Assembly (NCBI GenBank): GCA_910577405.1
Contig: CAJTMG010000010.1
Coordinates: 29,975-93,974 of the forward strand
Reading direction: 5' to 3'
Source of the DNA: an uncultured Oscillibacter sp.
GTDB lineage: Bacteria; Bacillota; Clostridia; Oscillospirales; Oscillospiraceae
DNA length: 64,000 bases
Numbering within the stretch: position 1 is the stretch's first letter; each line of letters opens with the position of its first letter. This document shows positions 16,807 to 26,176 of this stretch, piece by piece. The notes below the pieces were generated by a model. It saw nothing but the letters and a program-made list of their open reading frames with translations. It had not been told where the DNA came from and searched no databases. Made by a program: the position numbers and the translations under genes.

Positions 16807-19800
16807 ATGACTGACGTGAAAGAACATCTGGAATCCTATGAATACGCCGTGCAGACTCTGAAACGCCGGTGGCAGGATATCCGTGCGATTGTTGAGGGGG
16901 GCTACGCGCCGTCAAGAGAGTGCGCCGAGGGCTTTCAGAAGGCTTTGGGCGCGCTGGACAACGCATATTCCTCTATACGCTCCCTGGCTGAAAAGGCCGC
17001 TCCCGAACAATCCGGAGAGGCTCTTTCTGTCACGGAATACGCGGATCTGATTGAACAGCGCCGCCAGGAATTGCAGCGCCGGGAAGAGGATCGGAAATTA
17101 CTGACCGCGTTTGTTGGCGTCAGAGCGAAATCTGCAAATTACGACCATGCCCTTGAACCTTATCGCAGGGAAGCCGAAAAATTGCTTGCGCAGCCCGGAG
17201 ACCTGCCCGAAAACGCCCTCGACGGCCCCAGACGCTTCCTTGCCTGCCTTTCCCTTGACGACCCGAATTCCCCTGAGGCCGAGGCGCTGATGGAAGCTCT
17301 GGACGAATTCTATCCCTCCAGCGCCATCTCCCGTGGTCTGGTTCTCAAAAAGTATATTCTGCCGGAGAACGCGCCCATCATTCCCGCTGCTGTCCCCGAC
17401 AAAAGCAGCGCCTCCTCCGCGCCTGTTCATACGGAGACGGGTTCTGCTGATTCGGCCGCCGATTCCACATCTGACAGCACAGAGACGAGTCCTTCCGCCG
17501 AACCTGACGGAATTGCCGATGCTCCCGCGCCCGACAGCACGAAGACGGGTCCTTCCGCCGAACCTGACGGAATTGCCGATGCTCCCGCGCCCGACAGCAC
17601 GGAGACGGGTCCTTCCGCCGAACATGACGAAATTGCCGATGCTCCCGCGTCCGACAGCACAGAAACGGGTCCTTCCGCCGAACCTGACGAAATTGCTGAT
17701 GCTTCCGCGTCTGACAGCACGGAGTCCGCTTCTGTAACTCATGAAAAAACGGTGGATTCTGCGGTTCCTGCTCCTGTACGGGATAAAACAAAGAATATTT
17801 CCGAAAATAATACACCCATTCCCGCCAAAAAGGGTAAGAAAGCCAAAAAAGAAAAAATTGCCCGCGCCGCTGTTGTGGATGAGCCTCCGGTGAAAAGCAG
17901 CCATTCTTCTCTTATGGTGCCCGCTACCAAGGAAATCAAATACATGATTCCCAACGCATCCGCCTTCAAAAGCGATGTCCAGAGCGTTCAGGGGGCCGAC
18001 GTGCTTCTGCCGCTGTTTACCAATCTGGGCGCGCTGTTGGCAGAGCAGGCGGTAAATTTCGGCGTGCTTATGGATCATTTCGACTCCGGAGAAAAATACC
18101 TGCACGCGTCCGTACGGGGTTCTTTGGACAAGCTGGTGAATAAAAACCTTCTGGCCGCTTACGATCTGGACGGCGACGGGCTTCTTGTCTACTGCCTTAC
18201 CCCTTACTGCTATAACTGTATGCAGAAAAACAAAATCCGCAACGACCGCAGGCTCTGGGCCATCAATCTTGGAAAGGTCCATCTCTGCGGTACCCAGCAG
18301 ATGGAGGCCGCCACGCTCAAGCTCTTTACCGCTTACAATGCCGCCCTGCAGCTTTATCTCCTTTGGGCAAAAAATACATTCTCCCCCAGACTCTTCACCA
18401 GACTCCGCTCCGCTATCGCCTGGAAGGGTTCTTACTATCAGCTCGCAGTCCGCTGGAAGGAAGAGATCCTCCCCTGTTCCCTGCTGCTCTCCCTTACCGA
18501 ACAGCCCCTCCCGGACGGCAATATCCTGTTGGCCTGGGAAATGGCCCATGGTGCCAGCGCCTTTACGGATGTGCCTCTGGATATCTCTGACAAACCGCCG
18601 GAAGTGCCTCCCGAGGTCACGCCTGAAAACGGTTCCGTCTTCTGTATCCGTATTACCGAACTCTATCGCTGGAACGGCGTGCGCTGGGTTTCGGAATCCG
18701 ATACGGAGCCGGACCCCCCTGCCCCGGAAAAGCCCAACGACGATGGACCGCCTGACAGTCCCGACAGCACAGAGGACAGCTTCGTGAACGGGGATACGCC
18801 CTCTGATTCCGTGGATGCTTCCGAAAACCGCAGCACCTCTGATGATGCGATTCCCGCGGACGCTTCCGTGAACCATGGCGGCCCTGACCCCGTTGCCGCA
18901 ATGCCGGATAACAGCGGGGATGATTCTGTCAGCCTGCCGCTCCATTCCTCCCTTTCCGAGGACGCCGGGCCGCTGATTTCTGATTGGGAAGACCTTAGCG
19001 AATATGGCGTGCAGGACGATATGAACGCCCGTGAACTGGCCCGCGCACTCCTGAACACCGGTCTCAGCCCCAATCACGCCCAGATCTACCGTTCCCTTGT
19101 CCGGCGGCTGATCTCCGAGAACCGTGTCACTGCCGACGGCGGAATGGTGGAAAATTCCATTGCCCAGGCCATTGTGCTCTCCAAGGCTATGGCAATCCAT
19201 CACCCCGACTATCAGAACGATTTCATGCGGCTCGTGCTGGCTCTGGACTCCCGTCTGGAACCTCATCGTTATATCGGCGAGCAAATCCTGACCCTTTTTG
19301 AAGACGACGACGCGGGCCCGCCCTCCCTCAAGCTCATGACCATCCTGCGGGCTATCTTTGCGCCGGATATCCCTTACGACCATACCCTCCGGGGCTACGC
19401 AAGGTCCGAGTACAACAATTATGAGAAGAGATTTCCCGGGCTTTCCTTCCTCAAGCCCCTTTATGGCCTCCTTCTGGAACTGGAAAACCATTCCCCCGAC
19501 GGCTTCTCTACCCAGGTTCTCCGGACGTTCAGTGACAAGGCCATGGAGCAGAGTCTCCTCCAGCAGATGCAGGCCGACGCGGAAGGCTATATCCAGAAGT
19601 ATCAGGTCTACTCCGGACTGAAAGCCATGACCCCTATGGTCCTCCAGTGCTTCGGGCCGGGCAGCGATTTCCGTGGCTGCATGGAAATCATCGCCGGGAA
19701 CCGCAAAAATGACCGGGATCTGGTCCTGGAAATCTACAACGAATTTCTGGATAAGAACGGAAGCCTTTCCGAAGAAAAAATTGAGCGGTTTTTTGATGAA

Positions 19801-22635
19801 AACTGGCTGGTTGCCATCGAAAAGAGCCGCGCTCCCAAGGACATCAAGGCCGACCAGAGAGCCAAGGTCATTCTGCACGCCCGGGGCCGCCTGCGCCTGA
19901 TGGAGGATTGGCTCAAGCTCACGGACAGCAAAAGCGAGGGCGACGCGAACTGGCTTCGTATGCAGAGAACGGAGATTCTGAACGAGCTGGACCGGGCCGC
20001 GCCTCTGCTGTCCGGATGCAGCTCCTATGACCAGACCATCCTCCAGAACGGTCTGGAACGGCTGCGGAAAAAATTGTCGGGCCAGCTTCAGGAGGACCCC
20101 GCCGATTTTGCCGACTTCCTCCGGACCGGCGTGTTCTGCCTGGACGAAAAGGGCCTGCCCTGCCTGGATGGAAATTATCCCGTCTGCCGGTACTACGAGC
20201 CCTGGCGGAATACTTTGCTCCATATCTCTGCCGGTGTGGAAGACCTGCGGTCCGTGCTGGAACGGATCTCTGACCCCTCCGACCCCCTGGTTTACGATAA
20301 CTTGGGGCAGGCCGTGGGCATCTGCAAGTACCTGAACAGCCACTGCGGGGAAGCTTTGCCCGTGGAGCAGTATGAGGCTGATCTGGACGCCATCCGCCGC
20401 TCTGCCTGGGAAGCTATCGGGAAGTTCATGGGCGAGCTGGAATCCGCGTTCGCTTACGGGCGGCTTTCGGAACTTGTCAAGGAGGATCTGCGGACCGCCG
20501 TGTATACCGTGGATCAGAAGCCTTCCGATTTGCTGGAGCTGTTCGACGAGCGGCATAATTACGGCTGTCTCCGGGCCTTTCTGGACGCTCTGCGGAAAAT
20601 TATCGGCGAGAAAACCGCGGAACGTCAGAAGGAACTCCAGGCCGATATTGATGACCGCAAACAGTCCGGACCCGTTCCCCGTCTGGCCGCCGTGCTGGAT
20701 GCCGCTGAAGCCAAGCTCGCCGCCCCGGAACGGAATTTCGTCGTGGCAGAAGAGTATATCAACCGCTTCGACGCCGGAATCACCGACGAACCCGGCCGGG
20801 CTGACGCTGTCACTTCCAATACCTTCCTGGACTTCATCGGCCCCACCTACGACCGGCTCTATACCCTCTGCCGGGAACACAGCAGCGCCAGTCTCCGGGG
20901 CTTCGGCTGCGACTTTGCCGACCAGGAGCTCCGCCGCCGGGATGTTTCCGCCCAGTACCGCAATAACGCCCAGCTCCTTCTCCGGAATATGCCCAACAAG
21001 CCCGAAGACGCCAACCCGAACGCAATCCTGGCCCTGCTGAAAGAGCTGGGACTCGACGCCGTGTCCGCAGAGCCTGTTCGGAATACGTCCTCCGGTATGG
21101 TGCGGCTCAGCGTTACCGTCCGGCCCGACGCTAAGGATAAGGCCGAGTACGCCCACCCTGTGGACATCATGGGGACCAATATGCCCTCTACTTTGAACGT
21201 CGTGTGTCTCTTCGGCCGGATGCAGCCGAATGATATCGTGGACAAAATCTGCCGCCTGGAAATGAACCGGATGGCGCTTGTCTTTCTGAACGGGCCTTTG
21301 GATTTGCAGGGACGGCGGCAAATTTCTGAGCGCTTCCATAAGGAAATGAGCGGTCTGAATCCCTTCCTGCTCATTGACTGGGTGCTGCTGCTCTATCTCG
21401 CCCTCCGTCAGAAAACCGAACGGATGCCCGCAATGCTCAGCTGTACCCTGCCCTATACCTCTTCTTTCCAGCCCTTTGTGGAAAGCGGCTCCGTGTCTGA
21501 TGAAATGTTTATCGGCCGGAAACGGGAGCTGAATAAAATCCTGGACCCCAACGGGCCTGTCATTGTCTACGGTGGACGGCAGCTGGGAAAAACCGCCCTG
21601 CTGGAACGGGCCCAGAGCCTGGCGCATCATCCCGGCAAGAGGGAGTTCGCTGTGCTTGTCCGGGCCGGCTCCATGGAAACCCCCAACGAGGCCGCTCTGA
21701 CTGCTTCCATCGTGCAGGAATTGGAAATGGCAGGGCTGAAAATTCCCGCCGTCTCCAGTATGCAGGAGCTTTGCCAGAACCTGCGGCGGGCCTACACCAG
21801 AGGCGAATGGGCCAGACTGCTGCTGCTCATCGACGAGTCCGACAAGCTGTTAGATAACTTCCGCGCCCTTACCCCCGCTTACCGGCCCGTCATCTCCCTC
21901 TCTGACCTGACCCGGGCTACCGGCAATAACTTCAAGTTTGTCTTTGCCGGACTCCATGACGTCTGCGCCGCCGCCAACGACCCCAACACCGTGTTCGGAC
22001 AGTTTGGCGCGCCCCTGATCGTCAAGCCCCTCAGCGCCCCCGAAGCCCTCGAGCTGCTCTCCCGGCCCCTGCGCTACCTGGGCTTTGATATCGAGTCCGC
22101 GCGGCTGGAACACCTGCTGGTCAATACCATTTTCTATCCCGGTATCGTCCATTATGTGGGATACTGCCTGGTTCAGAACCTTTCTACCAGCTACGCCAAG
22201 TATTACAGCGCCCATGACAACCCGCCCTATAGCCTGACGGACCGGCAGCTTGGCGAAATCATGAGCAGCAGCGAGCTGAACGACCGTATCAGCAAACGTA
22301 TCCGCTGGACGCTGGAGGTCGACCCCCGGTACTTTATGCTGGCCCGCTGCGTGGCTTATCTTTACTACGAGTACCCTGAACAGATGAAGTCTGGTTACTC
22401 CGCAGATCTGATTCATGAGTATATTGCGCTGCTGGAGATCCACTGCCTGGAACACCTGGACAAGCCCTCCCTGCTGACCCTCCTTCAGGAATTGGTCGAT
22501 ATGGGCATTCTGGTGCGGCCCAGCGAAAGCTCCTTCCGTTTGCGGCAGCAGAGATTCCTGGATATCATCGGCACCTCCCGGGAGAAAATTGACAAGGATA
22601 TCCAGTGGGAACAGGGAGGCGGCAGCGATGAGTGA
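16807..22635 (+). CDS. Very large P-loop NTPase (STAND/AAA-like), probable conflict-system protein
   Basis: 1942 residues; not recognised as a named protein. In order: a helical N-terminus (~1-200), a 20-residue tandem repeat (~223-307), a Lys-rich patch (~341-352), a winged-helix-like region (~395-460), a second Pro/Asp/Ser-rich linker (~630-715), a long helical region (~720-1560), then a C-terminal NTPase. The NTPase has Walker A GGRQLGKT at 1589-1596, Walker B LLLLIDES with D1676/E1677, and a C-terminal winged-helix-like tail. The start follows a promoter at 16707-16736 and an AGAAAGGA site. It overlaps the next gene by 8 nt. No membrane segments are evident. Function unknown; a sensor/scaffold NTPase controlling its partner is an inference. 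Confidence 0.82.
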   Translation: MTDVKEHLESYEYAVQTLKRRWQDIRAIVEGGYAPSRECAEGFQKALGALDNAYSSIRSLAEKAAPEQSGEALSVTEYADLIEQRRQELQRREEDRKLLTAFVGVRAKSANYDHALEPYRREAEKLLAQPGDLPENALDGPRRFLACLSLDDPNSPEAEALMEALDEFYPSSAISRGLVLKKYILPENAPIIPAAVPDKSSASSAPVHTETGSADSAADSTSDSTETSPSAEPDGIADAPAPDSTKTGPSAEPDGIADAPAPDSTETGPSAEHDEIADAPASDSTETGPSAEPDEIADASASDSTESASVTHEKTVDSAVPAPVRDKTKNISENNTPIPAKKGKKAKKEKIARAAVVDEPPVKSSHSSLMVPATKEIKYMIPNASAFKSDVQSVQGADVLLPLFTNLGALLAEQAVNFGVLMDHFDSGEKYLHASVRGSLDKLVNKNLLAAYDLDGDGLLVYCLTPYCYNCMQKNKIRNDRRLWAINLGKVHLCGTQQMEAATLKLFTAYNAALQLYLLWAKNTFSPRLFTRLRSAIAWKGSYYQLAVRWKEEILPCSLLLSLTEQPLPDGNILLAWEMAHGASAFTDVPLDISDKPPEVPPEVTPENGSVFCIRITELYRWNGVRWVSESDTEPDPPAPEKPNDDGPPDSPDSTEDSFVNGDTPSDSVDASENRSTSDDAIPADASVNHGGPDPVAAMPDNSGDDSVSLPLHSSLSEDAGPLISDWEDLSEYGVQDDMNARELARALLNTGLSPNHAQIYRSLVRRLISENRVTADGGMVENSIAQAIVLSKAMAIHHPDYQNDFMRLVLALDSRLEPHRYIGEQILTLFEDDDAGPPSLKLMTILRAIFAPDIPYDHTLRGYARSEYNNYEKRFPGLSFLKPLYGLLLELENHSPDGFSTQVLRTFSDKAMEQSLLQQMQADAEGYIQKYQVYSGLKAMTPMVLQCFGPGSDFRGCMEIIAGNRKNDRDLVLEIYNEFLDKNGSLSEEKIERFFDENWLVAIEKSRAPKDIKADQRAKVILHARGRLRLMEDWLKLTDSKSEGDANWLRMQRTEILNELDRAAPLLSGCSSYDQTILQNGLERLRKKLSGQLQEDPADFADFLRTGVFCLDEKGLPCLDGNYPVCRYYEPWRNTLLHISAGVEDLRSVLERISDPSDPLVYDNLGQAVGICKYLNSHCGEALPVEQYEADLDAIRRSAWEAIGKFMGELESAFAYGRLSELVKEDLRTAVYTVDQKPSDLLELFDERHNYGCLRAFLDALRKIIGEKTAERQKELQADIDDRKQSGPVPRLAAVLDAAEAKLAAPERNFVVAEEYINRFDAGITDEPGRADAVTSNTFLDFIGPTYDRLYTLCREHSSASLRGFGCDFADQELRRRDVSAQYRNNAQLLLRNMPNKPEDANPNAILALLKELGLDAVSAEPVRNTSSGMVRLSVTVRPDAKDKAEYAHPVDIMGTNMPSTLNVVCLFGRMQPNDIVDKICRLEMNRMALVFLNGPLDLQGRRQISERFHKEMSGLNPFLLIDWVLLLYLALRQKTERMPAMLSCTLPYTSSFQPFVESGSVSDEMFIGRKRELNKILDPNGPVIVYGGRQLGKTALLERAQSLAHHPGKREFAVLVRAGSMETPNEAALTASIVQELEMAGLKIPAVSSMQELCQNLRRAYTRGEWARLLLLIDESDKLLDNFRALTPAYRPVISLSDLTRATGNNFKFVFAGLHDVCAAANDPNTVFGQFGAPLIVKPLSAPEALELLSRPLRYLGFDIESARLEHLLVNTIFYPGIVHYVGYCLVQNLSTSYAKYYSAHDNPPYSLTDRQLGEIMSSSELNDRISKRIRWTLEVDPRYFMLARCVAYLYYEYPEQMKSGYSADLIHEYIALLEIHCLEHLDKPSLLTLLQELVDMGILVRPSESSFRLRQQRFLDIIGTSREKIDKDIQWEQGGGSDE
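17474..17725 (+). repeat. 60-bp in-frame tandem repeat, four copies plus a partial
   Basis: The unit begins GACAGCACGGAGACGGGTCC and recurs every 60 bp with few mismatches, encoding 20-residue units of the type DSTETGPSAEPDGIADAPA. It is rich in Asp, Ala, Pro, Ser and Thr and is probably a disordered linker. The near identity of the copies points to recent expansion by slippage, so copy number may vary between strains. Confidence 0.92.
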
Positions 22636-23854
22636 ACGCAGCAGACTTTGGTGGGAGGAAATCACCGGGCCTTCCCAGCTTGTGCGGACGATGGCACAGG
22701 AGCTTCGGATGGGACGATCCGTCTTTCTTTCCGCCCCCGACGACCTGCCCTGGAGAAGCCAGATGCGCAGTTCCGTGGAATGCGTCCTGCGGGAAAGCGA
22801 CCCGGACCTTCTGGTGGACTATATCGACTGCCAGACCGATTGCCCTTACGACGCCAAGGGGAATATCGACGTTTCCTCCTTCCTCCTGGACCGCTACGCT
22901 TACCCCGAAATCAAAAACGGCTACCGGCGGTCCTCCGGGCTTTCTATTCAACAGTATATGATGAAGCACGGCGTACTCCGGAACCGCGTCGTTTGGGTCA
23001 AGGGTATGTCTCCCCAGCACGTTCAGAACTGGCTCTCTTTCTGTAAGGACCATCGGCCGCGGGCGGCTTCCGATGGGCTGTTCGTGATCGAGTGTCATGA
23101 GGATTCCTCCCAGAGACGCGCCGCCGCCGGAATGAAGCTCCTTTTCTATAAGGATTTCGTCTCCTACTATGACGCGCTCCTGTTCAATAATATGCTGGCG
23201 GCTCCCTTGCAGCGCTTCTCCTTGGAGTGGAAGCAGTACCTCTCTACCACCGCCGCCCTCCTCTGTGGCTGCGACGTGGAGCTTGCCGGGGCCTTGCTGG
23301 AGGATATCCGGCTGAATCCCGATACCCCCGCGCCCCTCCCCGCCCTCCTGCAAATCGCTGAAGAGCAGCGGGGCGGGAAACGTTACTGCGCTGATTTCCT
23401 GGACGCTGAACACCCCTTTCTCCTGGTCCGGGACGGGAATTTTGACAAGCTCTCCGAATTGCTTTGGAAGGGACAGCTTCAGACAATCTTTCCTCTGCTG
23501 GAGTATGAGCGTATCGGGCTGATCCGCTGCTATGAGGACGATATCCGCGCCGGGCTTCAGGAGCCTTACCTGGACCCGAAAAAACAGGAGCCTCGTTACA
23601 TCACTCAGCTCGATGAACGGGTCCTGGACCCTAAAGACGCCGAAATCGGTACCCTTTACCGGATGAACCACCTTCGTATGTTCCAGGACCCCTCTCTTTA
23701 CCTGCTCTTCCTTCCTGAGAGCGGCGACCGGGAACGGCTTGACCTTCTGCATCGCGTCAGGAACGCCATCGCACACCTCGACCCCTGCCCTCCCGAAGAA
23801 ATCGCCGCTTTCCTCGACGGCTACCCTTACCACTGGCAGGGCTGCCGGTTCTGA
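22628..23854 (+). CDS. ATPase-like/HEPN-like partner protein
   Basis: 408 residues. The N-terminal half looks like a P-loop domain that has lost its Walker A (SVFLSAPDDLPWRSQM where GxxxxGK[ST] would stand) but keeps a Walker B-like strand (GLFVIECHED). The C-terminal segment LLHRVRNAIAHLD contains R378-N379-x3-H383, the RNxxxH pattern of HEPN RNases and their relatives. The ATG overlaps the NTPase stop by 8 nt and has a GGGAGG site, so the pair is translationally coupled. A nucleic-acid-cutting or abortive effector is inferred; a degenerate HEPN used only for binding is also possible. No named family was recognised. Confidence 0.72.
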   Translation: MSERSRLWWEEITGPSQLVRTMAQELRMGRSVFLSAPDDLPWRSQMRSSVECVLRESDPDLLVDYIDCQTDCPYDAKGNIDVSSFLLDRYAYPEIKNGYRRSSGLSIQQYMMKHGVLRNRVVWVKGMSPQHVQNWLSFCKDHRPRAASDGLFVIECHEDSSQRRAAAGMKLLFYKDFVSYYDALLFNNMLAAPLQRFSLEWKQYLSTTAALLCGCDVELAGALLEDIRLNPDTPAPLPALLQIAEEQRGGKRYCADFLDAEHPFLLVRDGNFDKLSELLWKGQLQTIFPLLEYERIGLIRCYEDDIRAGLQEPYLDPKKQEPRYITQLDERVLDPKDAEIGTLYRMNHLRMFQDPSLYLLFLPESGDRERLDLLHRVRNAIAHLDPCPPEEIAAFLDGYPYHWQGCRF

Positions 23855-24080
23855 TTCCCTTTTCGCACCTGCTGGGGAGATTCTCTCCGGCGGGCGCTTC
23901 CTGTCCCTTTTCCATCATTCCGCGGTCTTTCGCATAAACCAAATGACATCCAATCCTTATCTCGGTCCAATACCAGGGACGGGCAGCGCTGTCCAGTTGC
24001 GTCATCAAACCGTCCAGTCACGTCAACCGGACTTACTCTGACAGCCATTTGAACGAATAAGCAAATAGAGGAACAGCAAT

Positions 24081-24800
24081 ATGATAAGAATAGCGATATG
24101 CGAGGATGAAGCCCCAACCCGCGCCTATCTGGTCTCCCTGATTCAGGCCCAGAACCGCCCCTGCGAGATTACGGCCTACGCCTCTGCCGGAGATTACATT
24201 GCAGACCGCCGGGAAACCGACCTGCTCCTTCTGGACATCGAGCTGGACCCAGACGGACCAAATGGAATGACCCTGGCCCGCAAAATCAGGCAAAGCAGTC
24301 CGGCGGTTCAGCCTGTGATTATCTTTGTGACCGGCTTCGAACGCTATGTATTCGACGCCTTTGACGTGGGCGCGTTCCAATATCTGATGAAGCCGGTAGA
24401 CGAGGAAAAATTCAGTCATGTTTTTACCCGCGCTGTGAAACAGATTGAGGCCCGCCGGGAAAAAGCGTTCCGTACCCTGACCCTCCAATCCGCAGGAATC
24501 AGCCGGACCGTGCCGCTGGATGACATTTACTACATCGAAAGCAGCGACCACAAGGTAATCCTGCATCTGAAAGACGGAGGATTTTCCTGTTACGCAAAAA
24601 TCCGGGACCTGGAGGCGGAGCTGGGAGCGCAATTCTGCCGCGTCCATAAGGGCTACCTGGTCAATCTTGCCTATGTGGAGGGATACGGCAAAACGGAGCT
24701 GACGATGGTGAACGGAGAAAAACTGCTGATTTCCAAATACAAGCGTCAGGAGTTTATAAAAGCCCATCTCCGATTCCTGAAAAAAGGAGCCGGGCTATGA
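24081..24800 (+). CDS. LytTR-family response regulator
   Basis: 239 residues. The receiver domain (1-~120) has ICEDEAP acidic residues, the phosphoacceptor in LLLLDIELDPDG and the conserved Lys in YLMKPVDEEK. The C-terminal LytTR DNA-binding domain (~135-239) has DDIYYIESSDHKVILHL and CRVHKGYLVNLAYVE. Such AgrA/VirR-type regulators bind direct repeats upstream of targets. Its stop overlaps the kinase start by 4 nt. The 226-nt gap before it holds no clear promoter. Confidence 0.93.
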   Translation: MIRIAICEDEAPTRAYLVSLIQAQNRPCEITAYASAGDYIADRRETDLLLLDIELDPDGPNGMTLARKIRQSSPAVQPVIIFVTGFERYVFDAFDVGAFQYLMKPVDEEKFSHVFTRAVKQIEARREKAFRTLTLQSAGISRTVPLDDIYYIESSDHKVILHLKDGGFSCYAKIRDLEAELGAQFCRVHKGYLVNLAYVEGYGKTELTMVNGEKLLISKYKRQEFIKAHLRFLKKGAGL

Positions 24801-26176
24801 GCGAAACAGGATTCGGGAGATTCAATCAGGTGTTTTCCATTACCGCGGAGCTGCTGTACGCCGGACTGTTCACTGTCTTTTTCCGGTCTTTTCTCCCGCA
24901 GGAACACAGGCAAAAGAAACTGCTTCTGCTCTTTTCCATCTACATTCTTTTTGAACTGGTCTGCAATCAGACGGCGCTCCCGCAAGGCTCCTTCGGGCTG
25001 ATCCTGACGGCTATGCTGCTGGCAGCCTCCAAACGGCTTGGCCTGGAAAAACGGTCCGTGTTTCTTTTGACGCTGCTGTATTTCAACGCCAGAATTTCCA
25101 GCGGTATCATGGCAGAGAGCTTGTATTTCATCCTGGAACGTTCCCTGCCCTTCCCCATGGAACCGCTGGAAACCATCTTCCTCCGCGCCGCTGTACTGGT
25201 AACGCTGTTCCTTCTGTCCCACGCCGCCCTGTTCTCCGCTATGCTCTACGCACTCCAGCGCCGGCTCCAAAAACAACGGATACCCCTTTATTGGCAGGAC
25301 CTGTGTTATCTCGCCCTGGCGCCTTCGGCGGGAATCCTGTTCGGTCAGGTGATCTCCCGCCTGCTGATCGAGTTCAAGGACGGCGTGTTGCTCCAGCTCT
25401 ATGAACGCCATCCGGTATTTTTGGCAGTGCTGCCGGTACTGGCCCTGCTGTTCTATGCCTGCGCCTGGCTGACCATCGCCTTTCAGCAAAATATGGCGGC
25501 GCTCCGGGAAGAACAGGCTGTCCATTATATAGAGTATCAGCAGACGCAGGCAATCCGGGCCCGTATCCATGAAGCGGAACAATTCTATGCCCGTATCCGT
25601 CAATTAAAGCATGAAATGCGGGGACATCTGACCAATATCAAGGGTCTTGCGCAGAGCGGCGAGTATGCCAGCCTGGGGGCCTATATCGCCAGAATAGACG
25701 AGAGCATCAGCGGCTTTGAGCGGACACTCCAGACAGGCAACCCGGTTACGGATGTGATTGTCAACGATATCAGGCGGCGAAGTCTTGCGGCGGGCGTCCG
25801 GTTTCAGGCAGACTTCCATTACCCGGAGTTGGGGGCCTTTGACGCCTTCGACATAGGAATCATCCTCCAGAACCTGCTGCAAAACGCGATGGAGGCTTGC
25901 GAAAAAGTCGGCCAGGGCGCGGGTTATATCAGGCTGACAGGAAAGCGAAGGGGGCGTTTTTTTCTGATTGAAGTCAAAAATTCTTTCGCGGGCAAATTGG
26001 GGTTCGGATCGGACGGCCTGCCTGTTACGACAAAAAAAGAGGACGTATTCATGCACGGCGTCGGACTGTCCAACGTGCGCCGGGAAACGGAGAAATATAT
26101 GGGAGAATTGGAGCTGAAAGCAGACCAGCAGGAATTCTCCGCAACAGTTTTATTACAGGAAAGGAGCGATTTATGA
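24797..26176 (+). CDS. GHKL-type (AgrC-like) sensor histidine kinase
   Basis: 459 residues. About six membrane helices fill residues 15-235. A coiled segment leads to the H-box RQLKHEMRGHLTNIKG, the N-box NLLQNAMEA and the G-box GVGLSNVR of the GHKL ATPase. This is the AgrC/ComD/VirS-like class that phosphorylates LytTR regulators. No agrB/agrD-like peptide genes are next to it. It is coupled by ATGA overlaps to the regulator before it and the unknown gene after it. Confidence 0.92.
   Translation: MSETGFGRFNQVFSITAELLYAGLFTVFFRSFLPQEHRQKKLLLLFSIYILFELVCNQTALPQGSFGLILTAMLLAASKRLGLEKRSVFLLTLLYFNARISSGIMAESLYFILERSLPFPMEPLETIFLRAAVLVTLFLLSHAALFSAMLYALQRRLQKQRIPLYWQDLCYLALAPSAGILFGQVISRLLIEFKDGVLLQLYERHPVFLAVLPVLALLFYACAWLTIAFQQNMAALREEQAVHYIEYQQTQAIRARIHEAEQFYARIRQLKHEMRGHLTNIKGLAQSGEYASLGAYIARIDESISGFERTLQTGNPVTDVIVNDIRRRSLAAGVRFQADFHYPELGAFDAFDIGIILQNLLQNAMEACEKVGQGAGYIRLTGKRRGRFFLIEVKNSFAGKLGFGSDGLPVTTKKEDVFMHGVGLSNVRRETEKYMGELELKADQQEFSATVLLQERSDL

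Noticed and set aside
17098..21630. 1510-codon open frame on the minus strand opposite the giant NTPase gene
   Set aside because: It mirrors the codon structure of the plus-strand gene, has no ribosome binding site or promoter, and its protein is Gly/His/Arg/Val-rich without any domain.
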